A stretch of DNA of 35,707 nt, from the NCBI RefSeq assembly GCF_015235415.1, contig NZ_JADGLL010000028.1, positions 1-35,707 of the forward strand. Reading direction: 5' to 3'. Made by a program: the position numbers and the translations under genes. Origin of the DNA: Microbacterium paludicola. Its GTDB lineage: Bacteria; Actinomycetota; Actinomycetes; Actinomycetales; Microbacteriaceae. Positions 23,945 through 32,335 of the stretch are shown in pieces; the first letter of the stretch is position 1, and each line of letters starts with the position of its first letter. The notes under the pieces are model-generated. The model worked only from the letters and a program-made list of their open reading frames with translations, was not told the DNA's origin and searched no databases.

Positions 23945-25138
23945 TCAGTCCTCGTCGGGGATCGGGTTCTTCGGCAGCTTCTTGACGCGGGGGCGGCGCT
24001 TCGGCCGCTCCGGGATCATCGAGCGCATCTCCTCGAGCTTGCCCCAGCACAGCAGGCGGTCCTCGGCCTCGAGGACCCAGCTGCCCTTCGGGTTCGGGAT
24101 GACGGATGCGCCGCGGTGCAGGGTGAGCACGGTGATGTCGCGCTCGCGCAGCCCCGAATCGTCCAGTCGGCGGCCGACGAGCTCGGCGTCGCCGTGCACA
24201 ACCAGCTCGGCGACGCCGTATCCGGTCGAGACCGACAGCCGCTCGCGCACGTCGATCTGCGGGAACGCCACCTGGTTTGCGATGTAGTCGACGATCGCGC
24301 CGGCGACGTCGAGGTTGGTCGCCTCCTCGATCCCCTGCAGGCCGGGCGAGGAGTTGACCTCCATCACGAGCGGGCCCTCATCCGACTCGAGCATGTCGAC
24401 ACCCGCGACCTTGAGCCCCATGATCTGCGCGGCACGCACGGCGGTGCGCTCGTACTCCTCGGTCAGCTCGACGCGCTGGACCGATCCGCCGCGATGCACG
24501 TTCGAGCGGAACTCATCGCCCTTCGCGGAGCGGCGCATGGCGGCGACCACGCGGTCGCCGACGACGAGCGCGCGGATGTCGCGGCCGCGCGACTCCTTGA
24601 CGAAGTGCTGGATGAGCACGTTCTGGCGAGCCGACTGCAGCGTCTCGACGATCGCCTCGGCGACCTTGATCTCCGGGGCGAGGATGACGCCGATGCCCTG
24701 CGTGCCCTCGAGCAGCTTGAGCACAACCGGCGCTCCGCCGACGCGCTCGATCGCCGGCACCACATCCGCCCGGTCGCGCACGAACGCGGTCGCCGGCATG
24801 GCGATCCCGTGACGGGACAGGATCTGGTTCGCCCGCAGCTTGTCCCGCGAGTTCGCGATGCCGTTGGCGGTGTTTGGCGTGTAGACGTCCATCTGCTCGA
24901 ACTGCCGCACGACGGCCGTGCCGTAGTACGTGATCGAGTTGCCGATGCGCGGGATGATCGCGTCGTACTCCGACAGGCGCCGACCGCGGAACTGCAGGTC
25001 GGGTTCGTCCCCGGCCAGGTCGATCGCGAAGCGCAGGGTGTTGAGCACCTTCACCTCGTGCCCGCGATCGAGCGCGGCTGCGCGCAGTCGCTGAGTGCTG
25101 TAAGCGCGCGGCGCGCGGGACAAGATGGCGATCTTCAC
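23945..25138 (-). CDS. rimK: RimK-family ATP-grasp glutamate ligase with a C-terminal TrkA-C domain
   Basis: A 397-aa protein. Residues 1-~95 are the RimK pre-ATP-grasp domain (KIAILSRAPRAYSTQRL). Residues ~100-290 are the ATP-grasp domain, with LLEGTQGIGVILA, IQHFVKESRGRDIRALVVGD and the metal/ATP motif VMEVNSSPGLQGIEEAT. Residues ~305-375 read ERLSVSTGYGVAELVVHGDA ... RRLDDSGLRERDITVLTLHRG, which is a TrkA-C/RCK-C ligand-binding module, followed by a basic tail. RimK adds glutamates to ribosomal protein S6 in Proteobacteria; the target here is not known. It starts at a GTG (25136-25138) with AGGA 7 nt upstream. Divergent from a RimB-like protease across 34 nt. Confidence 0.9.
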   Translation of the reverse strand: MKIAILSRAPRAYSTQRLRAAALDRGHEVKVLNTLRFAIDLAGDEPDLQFRGRRLSEYDAIIPRIGNSITYYGTAVVRQFEQMDVYTPNTANGIANSRDKLRANQILSRHGIAMPATAFVRDRADVVPAIERVGGAPVVLKLLEGTQGIGVILAPEIKVAEAIVETLQSARQNVLIQHFVKESRGRDIRALVVGDRVVAAMRRSAKGDEFRSNVHRGGSVQRVELTEEYERTAVRAAQIMGLKVAGVDMLESDEGPLVMEVNSSPGLQGIEEATNLDVAGAIVDYIANQVAFPQIDVRERLSVSTGYGVAELVVHGDAELVGRRLDDSGLRERDITVLTLHRGASVIPNPKGSWVLEAEDRLLCWGKLEEMRSMIPERPKRRPRVKKLPKNPIPDED

Positions 25139-25172
25139 TGAACAGTCCTGTGTTCCTGGTTGGATAAGTGAC

Positions 25173-25712
25173 GTGTCCCCCCATCTTCCCCCGTCCGAGA
25201 GCGTGCCGAGTCACGCGCTCGTGGGCTGGCGCGAATGGGTGGGACTTCCCGGCCTCGGGGTGGAGTGGCTCAAGGCGAAGGTCGACACGGGGGCTCGCAC
25301 GTCCTCGCTCCACGCCTTCGGTCTCAAGGAGTTCACGCGCGACGGCGAGTCGTGGGTGCGCTTCGAGGTGCACCCCTGGCAGCGCAGCGCGGATGACGCG
25401 GTGCCGGTCGAGCTGCCCGTTCACGACCACCGCCGGGTGCGCAGCTCGTCGGGGCACACCGAGCGCCGCGTTGTGGTGATGCTCGAGCTCCGCGTGCTCG
25501 ACCGGGTCATTCCCGCCGAGGTCACACTCACGCGCCGGGATGCGATGGGATTCAGGATGCTCGTCGGCCGCGAGCTGCTGAGCCAGGGCTTCCTCGTCGA
25601 CTCCGCGGCCTCGTATCTCGGCGGCAAGCCACCGCGTGCAGTGCGCCGGGCGAACAAGCGTCCCCCGGCGCGCGAGCATCGCCGCTCGTTCCGTCACCCC
25701 GCTGAGGACTGA
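25173..25712 (+). CDS. RimB-like retropepsin-type aspartic protease (ATP-dependent zinc protease family)
   Basis: A 179-aa protein with VGWREWVGLPGLGVEWLKAK followed by VDTGARTSSLHAF, where DTGA is the single-chain retropepsin active-site motif, and later GFRMLVGRELL and a basic tail. This is the 'ATP-dependent zinc protease'/RimB family. In Pseudomonas, RimB removes the glutamate tails that RimK adds, so the divergent pair would form a write/erase couple. The start is uncertain: GTG at 25173 fits the family and avoids overlap with rimK, while GTG at 25203 or the ATG at 25125 (overlapping rimK) are alternatives. GATAAG just upstream may be a -10 box. Confidence 0.85.
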   Translation: MSPHLPPSESVPSHALVGWREWVGLPGLGVEWLKAKVDTGARTSSLHAFGLKEFTRDGESWVRFEVHPWQRSADDAVPVELPVHDHRRVRSSSGHTERRVVVMLELRVLDRVIPAEVTLTRRDAMGFRMLVGRELLSQGFLVDSAASYLGGKPPRAVRRANKRPPAREHRRSFRHPAED

Positions 25713-25739
25713 GGCCGCCGCAGCGCCCGTGTGAACGTG

Positions 25740-26080
25740 CGAGCCGGTCATCTCGACTCGCTGGCGCTCGCTCGATAACCGAGGGTTGCTGAGCGAGCCT
25801 GATAACCCAACGGTTGCTGAGCGAGCTTGCGAGCCGAAGCGACCGACCCGTGGCTGGGCGAGCGTGCGGGCCGGTCATCTCGACTCGGTGGCGCTCGCTC
25901 GATAACCGAGGGTTGCTGCGCTCGCTCGATAACCGAACCGGTTGCTGAGCGAGCTTGCGAGCCGAAGCGACCGACCCGTGGCTGGGCGAGCGTGCGGGCC
26001 GGTCATCTCGACTCGGTGGCGCTCGCTCGATAACCGAACCGGTTGCTGAGCGAGCTTGCGAGCCGAAGCGACCGACCGCA
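25740..26080. repeat. Tandem array of ~101-bp units built from the interspersed repeat
   Basis: Fills the 388-nt gap between the RimB-like and LigD-polymerase genes. A unit starting GGTTGCTGAGCGAGCTTGC begins at 25812, 25940 and 26041 (offsets 128 and 101). The first spacing is longer because of an extra ~27-nt piece (GGTTGCTGCGCTCGCTCG...). Between unit starts there is GGCTGGGCGAGCGTGCGGG and then CCGGTCATCTCGACTCGGTG. A partial copy precedes at 25742. Each unit is itself an imperfect inverted repeat. No gene is seen here. Confidence 0.88.
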
Positions 26081-26100
26081 GCCCGCCCCTTCCCCCCAGA

Positions 26101-27150
26101 TCAGTCCTCGATCCGGTTCCCCTCGGCGTCCCAGTTCTCGGCATTCTTCTTGCTGGGCTGCACGCGCGGCGGCTCCCCCGGCATCTTCGGGAACTCGGGC
26201 GGGAACGGCATCTCGCCCTGACCGTTCTCGACGTCCCGCTGCCACCACTCGAGCAGGGTGTCGATCCTGCCCGGCTGATCCTGGATCCCCGCCCACGGAT
26301 CTCCCTGCGCGAGCCGATCCGGAATCGTCCGGACCGTGAACCGCGTCGGATCGACGTCGTCCACCTCGTCCCAGTGAAGCGGCGTCGACACGGAGGCATG
26401 CGGAAGCGCGCGGGGGCTGTAGGCGCCCGCCATCGTGCGGTCGCGGTTCGCCTGGTTGAAGTCGACGAAGATGCGGGCGCCCCGCTCCTCCTTCCACCAC
26501 GCGGTGGTGACCTTGTCGGGCATCCGGCGCTCGAGCTCACGTCCGGCGGCGATCACCGCGTGACGCACGTCGAGGAACTCCCACTCGGGCACGATCGGGC
26601 AGAACACGTGCAGGCCGCGGTTGCCGCTGGTCTTGATCCACGCCTCGAGGCCCGCCTCGCGCAGCACCTCCCGCAGCGCGTGCGCGGCCGGGATCGCGTC
26701 GGTCACGTCGGTGCCGGGCTGCGGATCCAGGTCGATCCGAAGCTCCACGGGGTTGTCGGTCTCGGGCACGCGCGACGCCCACGGATGGAACACCACGGTG
26801 TTCATCTGCACCGCCCACACGATCGCCGCCGGCTCCGTCAGGTAGACCTGCGGATGCCGCCGGCCGCTGTTGTAGGTGACCGTCTCGGACTTCACGAAGG
26901 ACGGCGCACCCTTCGGCGGGTTCTTGGAGAAGAACATCTCGCCGCCGACCACCTCGGGATACCGCTCGAGCGAGACGGGCCGGTGCCCGTTGTGCGCGAG
27001 GAACGCGTCGGCCACGGCGATGACGTACTCGGCGAGCTCGTGCTTGGTGATCCCCACCTCGGGCCACAGCACGCGGTTCGGGCTCGAGAGCCCCACCTCG
27101 CGATCGCCATCCGGTCCGGGAATGGTCAGGGTGATGCGTTCCGACGCCAT
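26101..27150 (-). CDS. ligD: LigD-type DNA polymerase/primase domain protein
   Basis: A 349-aa stand-alone polymerase domain of the bacterial LigD (eukaryotic primase-like) family used to fill ends in non-homologous end joining. Visible: NRVLWPEVGITKHELAEY, FFSKNPPKGAP, the catalytic Asp pair D140/D142 in RIDLDPQPG, WIKTSGNRGLHVF (171-183) and the third carboxylate D230 in IFVDFNQANRDRT. It lacks ligase and nuclease domains, so a separate ligase is needed; the two ligase loci at 14.7-22.9 kb are candidates. TAGGGT (27157-27162) lies 6 nt before the ATG, so probably leaderless. No Ku gene is in the window. Confidence 0.92.
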   Translation of the reverse strand: MASERITLTIPGPDGDREVGLSSPNRVLWPEVGITKHELAEYVIAVADAFLAHNGHRPVSLERYPEVVGGEMFFSKNPPKGAPSFVKSETVTYNSGRRHPQVYLTEPAAIVWAVQMNTVVFHPWASRVPETDNPVELRIDLDPQPGTDVTDAIPAAHALREVLREAGLEAWIKTSGNRGLHVFCPIVPEWEFLDVRHAVIAAGRELERRMPDKVTTAWWKEERGARIFVDFNQANRDRTMAGAYSPRALPHASVSTPLHWDEVDDVDPTRFTVRTIPDRLAQGDPWAGIQDQPGRIDTLLEWWQRDVENGQGEMPFPPEFPKMPGEPPRVQPSKKNAENWDAEGNRIED

Positions 27151-27200
27151 AGCGCCACCCTACGGATGCGGGCGATCCGGCGAAACGGCTTGACGAGGGT

Positions 27201-28466
27201 TCAGTCGCCGTCGTCGAGGTGCATCGGCTCCGGCGCTGCCTGCGGCTCGCCGGTCTGGGCCTGCGTTGTGGTGGTGGCGTCGCCGGGCCGTGCCGCATCC
27301 GTCTTGTCGGCGTCGTCCGCGAGCGCGATGACCGGGGCGAGCTCCTCGCGCGTGAGGGTGATGAGGGGGCCGGCGGGATCGACGATGATGCCGCCGACGG
27401 CCTCGTGGTCGCGCAGCACCTGTCCGATCTTCGCGGCCGACAGCGGCAGGGCGCGCTCCTCGCGTCCCTGCGCGGCGACCTCGATCGGGTGCGAGAAGAC
27501 CTGCAGCAGGCGCGTGCCGTTGGCCAGTCGCGCCTCGGCGATGCCGAGCTGCGTGCTGTCCTCGGCGGCCTTGCCGATCGCGACCCAGAGCGGCACGCCC
27601 TCGGCGAGCAGCTGCGCGATGCGGTGCGGGGTGTCGGCCTCGCGCGGGGCGGCGAGCGCGGCCTTCAGACGCATCGCCGGATCCGCCTGCCCGAGCGCCC
27701 GCTCGAGCACCTCGCGCGGCAGCACGGCGCGGTGCGGGGCCGAGTTGTTGTCGACGATGAGGCCCGAGAAGTTCTGCTCGATGAGGTGCTTCAGGATCGA
27801 GCCGACCGGCTGGCCGACGGCCGACGTGCTCGCGTCGCCGTCGGCGCGCACCGCGTCGTGGAGCGCCTTGCCCGAGCTGAACACGAGCATGTAGGTCTTC
27901 TCGCCGTCGCGGGCGATGCCGAACGAGAGGCGGCCGTTGCCCTCGGCGAGCTGCTCGCGGGCGTTGCCCTGCACGCGCAGGAACAGGTGGCCCTGCAGCA
28001 GCTGGCGCACGACCCCGATGAGCTGCGCGCCGCTCGGGTTCTCGGGAAGAGCGGCGAGCGCGTCGCGCAGCAGGGCATTGTCGCGCAGGCCCGGCACGGT
28101 CTCCAGCTGCTCCGGCGGCGCGGCCGGGGCGAGCGGAAGCTCCCGCGGAGCCGGCGGCGCGGGCTGCGCCGGCGCGGTGCCCGGCTTCAGCGTGTCGTGC
28201 GGACTCGGGATGCGGGGATCGCCCTGGCGCGGTCCCTCCTGCGGCGGGGGCGCGACCTCAGGCCCGGCCGTGCCGCCGAGCCCGCGGAAGGACGACAGCG
28301 AGATGCCGACCTGCGGCGCGGGATCACTCGGCGTCTCGGGCGCGGCATCCTGCGCGACGTCGCCCGAGGCATCCGGAGTCGGTTCGCTCTCGACGGGCGC
28401 CTGCTCCGCGGAGACCTCGGCGGCCGTCTGGTCGTCGTCCTTCTTCTTCCGCGAGAACAGTCCCAT
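27201..28466 (-). CDS. SseB-domain protein with disordered N-terminus
   Basis: A 421-aa protein. Residues 1-~135 are low-complexity (starts GLFSRKKKDDD, then Pro/Ala/Glu-rich), likely disordered. Two SseB-like domains follow: ~135-255 (NALLRDALAALPENPSG ... LSFGIARDGEKTYMLVFSS) and ~260-385 (LKAALAAPREADTPHRIAQL ... VPLWVAIGKAAEDSTQLGIAE), then an acidic tail. SseB-domain proteins include secretion helpers and many actinobacterial proteins of unknown role. TAGGCT (28473-28478) lies 6 nt before the ATG, giving a probable leaderless mRNA. It sits between the pcrA helicase and the LigD-type polymerase on the same strand, 50 nt before the latter. Confidence 0.75.
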   Translation of the reverse strand: MGLFSRKKKDDDQTAAEVSAEQAPVESEPTPDASGDVAQDAAPETPSDPAPQVGISLSSFRGLGGTAGPEVAPPPQEGPRQGDPRIPSPHDTLKPGTAPAQPAPPAPRELPLAPAAPPEQLETVPGLRDNALLRDALAALPENPSGAQLIGVVRQLLQGHLFLRVQGNAREQLAEGNGRLSFGIARDGEKTYMLVFSSGKALHDAVRADGDASTSAVGQPVGSILKHLIEQNFSGLIVDNNSAPHRAVLPREVLERALGQADPAMRLKAALAAPREADTPHRIAQLLAEGVPLWVAIGKAAEDSTQLGIAEARLANGTRLLQVFSHPIEVAAQGREERALPLSAAKIGQVLRDHEAVGGIIVDPAGPLITLTREELAPVIALADDADKTDAARPGDATTTTQAQTGEPQAAPEPMHLDDGD

Positions 28467-28667
28467 GCGCCCAGCCTACGTGTGACGCGCAACCCCGTGA
28501 GGGACTTGACGGGGGTGCCCGGGGCGCCCGAGGTCTTGGCCGCCCGCGCTTCTGCGACCGCACATCCACGCCGCGGCATCACACCCCGAGGGATGTCAGT
28601 TCACGGGAGGGATGTGCCCCCGCACGCGGGATGTGATCTCGCGCCCATCAGCCGGATGCCCCGCCGA
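28467..28667. other. 200-nt gap between pcrA and the SseB gene
   Basis: Holds the SseB-gene promoter at its left end. To the right, GGGATGT occurs three times within ~45 nt (about 28591, 28611 and 28628). No hairpin with a U-tract and no gene is visible. Confidence 0.4.
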
Positions 28668-31088
28668 CTACAGCTTGGCGATCGGCGCGATCTTGATGAG
28701 CAGCTTCTTGGGGCCGGCGGTGTCGAAGCGGACGTGCGCGATGCGCTTCGCGCCCTCGCCCGTGACCGCGTCGACGCGCCCCTCGCCGAAGTCGTCATGC
28801 CGGATGCGGTCGCCCGCGGCGAGCTCGAGGTCGCCGTTGTCGCGCACCTTGTTGGTGACGAGGCCCGGGAACTTGTCCATCGCGGTCGACTTCGGCTTGA
28901 GGCTGCTGCTCGGGCCGAGCGGCTTGACGCCCCACCGGTCCGAGCCGCCGGGGCGACGCGCGTTGAGCGCGCGCGACTGCGATCCGCCGCGGCCGTTGAC
29001 GTCGCCGGGTGACTGGCGCCAATGGATGAGATCTGCCGGGATCTCCTGCAGGAACCGGCTCGGCATCGCGGCCGAGACCTCGCCGAACTGCGCGCGCGTC
29101 ATCGCGAGCGACATGTACAGGCGCTTCCGCGCGCGCGTGATGCCCACGTAGAACAGGCGCCGCTCCTCCTGGGGGCCGCCCGGCTCGTTCGCCGAGATGC
29201 GGTGCGGGATCAGGTCCTCCTCGACGCCCGTGAGGAACACGGTGTCGAACTCGAGGCCCTTCGCGGTGTGCAGCGTCATGAGCGAGACGGATCCGGATGC
29301 GTCGTCCAAGTCGTCGCTGTCGGCGACGAGCGCGACGGTGGTGAGGAAGTCGAGCACCGTGCCATCCGGGTTGTTGCGCGCGAACTCGCGCGTCACGGCG
29401 ACGAGCTCGTCGAGGTTCTCGATGCGGGCCTCGTCCTGCGGATCGCGGCTGGCGCGCAGCGCATCCATGTACCCGGTCTTGTTCAGCAGCACCTGCAGCC
29501 CCTCGGCGACCGATGTCGGCGGCGGGATCTCGCCGTTCGACGGCAGCAGGATCTCCTGCGCCTCGACGAGCACGTTGTGCAGCTGCGCGATCGCGCCCTG
29601 GATCTTCGGCCCGAAGCCGAGCTCGGCGGAGTGGCCGAGCGCGTCGCGGAACGTGATGCCGTTGCGCTCGGCGAACGACGAGATGGTCTCGACCGAGACG
29701 TCGCCGATGCCGCGGCGCGGCTTGTTGATGATGCGCCGCAGCGCCATCTCGTCGGCGGGGTTCGCGACGGTCACGAGGTACGCGAGCGCGTCCTTGATCT
29801 CCTGACGCTCGTAGAACTTCGTGCCGCCCATGATCTTGTACGGCACGGCGGCGCGGATGAAGATCTCCTCCAGCGCACGGGACTGCGAGTTGGTGCGGTA
29901 GAACACCGCCATCTGCCCGTAGTCGACGCCCTGGCGGCGCAGCTGCTCGATCTCGTCGGCCACGAACTGCGCCTCGTCGTGCTGCGAGTAGCCGGTGAAG
30001 CCGATGACCTTCTCGCCGTCGCCCTGGTCGCTCCAGAGCCGCTTGTCCTTGCGGTCGAAGTTGTTCCGGATCACCGAGTTGGCCGCGGTCAGGATGTTCT
30101 GCGTCGATCGGTAGTTCTGCTCGAGCAGCACGACCTTCGCGCCGGGGTAGTCACGCTCGAACTCGGTGATGTTGCGGATGTCCGCACCGCGGAACGCGTA
30201 GATCGACTGATCCGAGTCGCCGACGACGGTGAGCGAGGCGCCCTCGGCCTCGTCCATCAGCGCGAGCATGCCGCCGCCGACGTCAGTCGAGGACGACACG
30301 GGGCGCGTCAGCTCGTGGATGAGCGCGTACTGGGCGTGGTTCGTGTCCTGGTACTCGTCGACCAGGATGTGCCGGAACCGCTTGCGGTAGACGTCGGCCA
30401 CCTGCGGGAACGCCCGGAACAGGTACACGGTCTGCGCGATGAGGTCGTCGAAGTCGAACGCGTTCGCCTTCTGCAGCTGCCGCTGGTACGCGCGGAACAG
30501 GTCGGTGAACATCCGCTCGACCGGGTCGTTCATGTTCGCGTCGCGCGCGTACGAGTCGGCGTCGGCGAGCTCGTTCTTGAGCTTCGAGATCTTCGACTGC
30601 ACGGACGCCGGGGTGAGGCCCAGGGCGTCGGCCTCGTGCTCCTTGACCAGGCGCTTGATCAGCGCGCGCGAGTCGCCGGAGTCGTAGATCGTGAACGCCT
30701 TGGTGAAGCCGAACTGGTCGGCCTCGCGACGCAGGATGCGCACACACGCCGAGTGGAAGGTCGAGATCCACATTCCGCGCGCGCTGTCGCCGATGAGCTG
30801 CTCGACGCGCTCGCGCATCTCGCCCGCGGCCTTGTTCGTGAAGGTGATCGCGAGGATCTGGCTCGGCCACGCCTCGCGTGTGCGCAGCAGCGACGCGATG
30901 CGGTGCGTCAGCACGCGGGTCTTGCCGGATCCTGCGCCGGCCACGATCAGCAGGGCGGGGCCGCGGTACTCGACGGCTTCGCGCTGCTGCGGGTTGAGGC
31001 CCTCGAGCAGGTCGTCGAAGGCGCCGGCCTGCGGGCCCCGGGGCCCGGCCCCGGCGGGCACGATCAGGGGCGTGGAGGAGTCGCTCAT
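28668..31088 (-). CDS. pcrA: ATP-dependent DNA helicase PcrA/UvrD
   Basis: An 806-aa superfamily-1A 3'-5' helicase for nucleotide excision repair and replication-fork upkeep. It shows the Q-motif LNPQQREAVEY (31-41), Walker A AGAGSGKTR (50-58), motif Ia TFTNKAAGEMRER, Walker B ILVDEYQDTN, motif III GDSDQSIYAFRGAD, motif IV LEQNYRST, motif V VSLMTLHTAKGLEFD and motif VI RRLFYVGITRARKRLY. The C-terminal ~65 residues (RIRHDDFGEGRVDAV...) are the Tudor-like RNA-polymerase-binding domain of UvrD/PcrA. The ATG at 31086-31088 has TAGACT (31098-31103) 9 nt upstream. In M. tuberculosis uvrD1 lies near sucCD-perM-purNH, as here. Confidence 0.97.
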   Translation of the reverse strand: MSDSSTPLIVPAGAGPRGPQAGAFDDLLEGLNPQQREAVEYRGPALLIVAGAGSGKTRVLTHRIASLLRTREAWPSQILAITFTNKAAGEMRERVEQLIGDSARGMWISTFHSACVRILRREADQFGFTKAFTIYDSGDSRALIKRLVKEHEADALGLTPASVQSKISKLKNELADADSYARDANMNDPVERMFTDLFRAYQRQLQKANAFDFDDLIAQTVYLFRAFPQVADVYRKRFRHILVDEYQDTNHAQYALIHELTRPVSSSTDVGGGMLALMDEAEGASLTVVGDSDQSIYAFRGADIRNITEFERDYPGAKVVLLEQNYRSTQNILTAANSVIRNNFDRKDKRLWSDQGDGEKVIGFTGYSQHDEAQFVADEIEQLRRQGVDYGQMAVFYRTNSQSRALEEIFIRAAVPYKIMGGTKFYERQEIKDALAYLVTVANPADEMALRRIINKPRRGIGDVSVETISSFAERNGITFRDALGHSAELGFGPKIQGAIAQLHNVLVEAQEILLPSNGEIPPPTSVAEGLQVLLNKTGYMDALRASRDPQDEARIENLDELVAVTREFARNNPDGTVLDFLTTVALVADSDDLDDASGSVSLMTLHTAKGLEFDTVFLTGVEEDLIPHRISANEPGGPQEERRLFYVGITRARKRLYMSLAMTRAQFGEVSAAMPSRFLQEIPADLIHWRQSPGDVNGRGGSQSRALNARRPGGSDRWGVKPLGPSSSLKPKSTAMDKFPGLVTNKVRDNGDLELAAGDRIRHDDFGEGRVDAVTGEGAKRIAHVRFDTAGPKKLLIKIAPIAKL

Positions 31089-31180
31089 TGCCCTTCGAGT
31101 CTAGGCGGGGCCACCGACACCAGACTGGGCCCATACCCAGTGGCCGCGCACCCGGCGCGTGCGGTCTCGCCGGACCAGCC

Positions 31181-32191
31181 TCACTCGCGGAAGTACGCGA
31201 CGCCGAGGTCGGGGTGGTCGACGAACACGCCGTCCACCCCGGAGCGGCGGATGACGTCCCACTCCGACTCGTAGTCGCCGAACGCGGCCTTGCCGCCCTT
31301 GCCCCGGAACTCCGGGATCAGGAACGCGTTCTCGGGACGGCAGGTCCACGTGAACACCTGCAGGCCCCGGGCGTGCGCATCGGCCACGACCGGCGAGGGT
31401 CCGCTCGTGCGCCCGCGGCGATCCGGGGCGAGGATCATCCGCTTGTCGACGCTGATCCCGTCCACCGTGCCGATCAAGGCGTCGAGCCCGCGCGGCGTCG
31501 CGGTCGCGGGATAGGACGGTGCGGCGTCGCCGTGAGCGGCGATGAGGTCGAACGGCTTCCCCTTCGCCTCGAGCAGGTAGATGTACGTCGCGGGCAGCCC
31601 GCGCTCGCGCAGCCGATGCAGGACGGTCGACTCGAACGACTCCACGACCAGGGGTAGCTCGCCCGTGTCCCATCCGGTCGCGCGCAGCTCGGCCTCGATC
31701 ATCGGCACCAGGTCGAGACCGATCCCCGCGAAGTAGGTGGCGTGCTTGACCTCGAGCACGACCCCGATCTCGCGGCCCTGAGCGAGCGATCCGGCGCGCA
31801 CGAGGTCGAGCACGTCGGTCAGCCGCAGCATCGGCTGCGCGTCGTCGAAGGTCGCGCTGCGGGGCCGCAGCTGCGGGATGCGCTCCCGCGTCGTCAGCGT
31901 CGACAGCTCCTCCCACGTGAAGTCCTCGGTGAACCAGCCGGTGAGCTTGACGCCGTCGACGGTCTTGGTCGTGCGGCGGCTCGCGAACTCCGGACGGTCG
32001 GCGACGTTCGTGGTGCCGGAGATCTCGTTCTCGTGCCGGACGACGAGCACCCCGTCCTTCGAGGCGACGATGTCGGGCTCGACCGCGTCGACGCCGAGCT
32101 GGAGCGCGAGGTCGTACGACGAGCGCGAGTGCTCGGGGCGGTAGCCGGGGGCTCCGCGGTGCCCGATGACGAGCGGAAGGCGGCGAGGCAT
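31181..32191 (-). CDS. Glycerophosphodiester phosphodiesterase
   Basis: A 336-aa TIM-barrel hydrolase that would release glycerol-3-phosphate from glycerophosphodiesters. The catalytic and metal residues are in order: GHRGAPGYRPEHS (His11, Arg12), then EPDIVASKDGVLVVRHE (Glu38, Asp40, His53), KHATYFAG, VESFES, and FTWTCRPENAFL with VDGVFVDHPDLG near the end. No signal peptide, so cytosolic. TAGGCT (32198-32203) lies 6 nt before the ATG, indicating a leaderless mRNA. It is 92 nt upstream of pcrA in the same orientation but has its own promoter-like box. Confidence 0.94.
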   Translation of the reverse strand: MPRRLPLVIGHRGAPGYRPEHSRSSYDLALQLGVDAVEPDIVASKDGVLVVRHENEISGTTNVADRPEFASRRTTKTVDGVKLTGWFTEDFTWEELSTLTTRERIPQLRPRSATFDDAQPMLRLTDVLDLVRAGSLAQGREIGVVLEVKHATYFAGIGLDLVPMIEAELRATGWDTGELPLVVESFESTVLHRLRERGLPATYIYLLEAKGKPFDLIAAHGDAAPSYPATATPRGLDALIGTVDGISVDKRMILAPDRRGRTSGPSPVVADAHARGLQVFTWTCRPENAFLIPEFRGKGGKAAFGDYESEWDVIRRSGVDGVFVDHPDLGVAYFRE

Positions 32192-32335
32192 GCGACAAGC
32201 CTAGGCACTCGGATGCGTTCGCCCGGGGCGTAGCCGGGCGCCCGCGAATCCCAGCACAGGCATAAGAAACCGTGGGTAATGTGGATCAACAGCGCTCGAC
32301 AGGGCTGTCCCGCAACCATTTGGAGTTGACCGATC

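Noticed and set aside
25125..25172. ATG at 25125 as the RimB-like protease start
   Set aside because: It would overlap the rimK start on the other strand and adds residues with no family match; GTG at 25173 fits better.
25740..26080. Possible CRISPR array
   Set aside because: Units are ~101-128 bp and the intervening sequence is repeated as well; there are no unique spacers and no cas genes.
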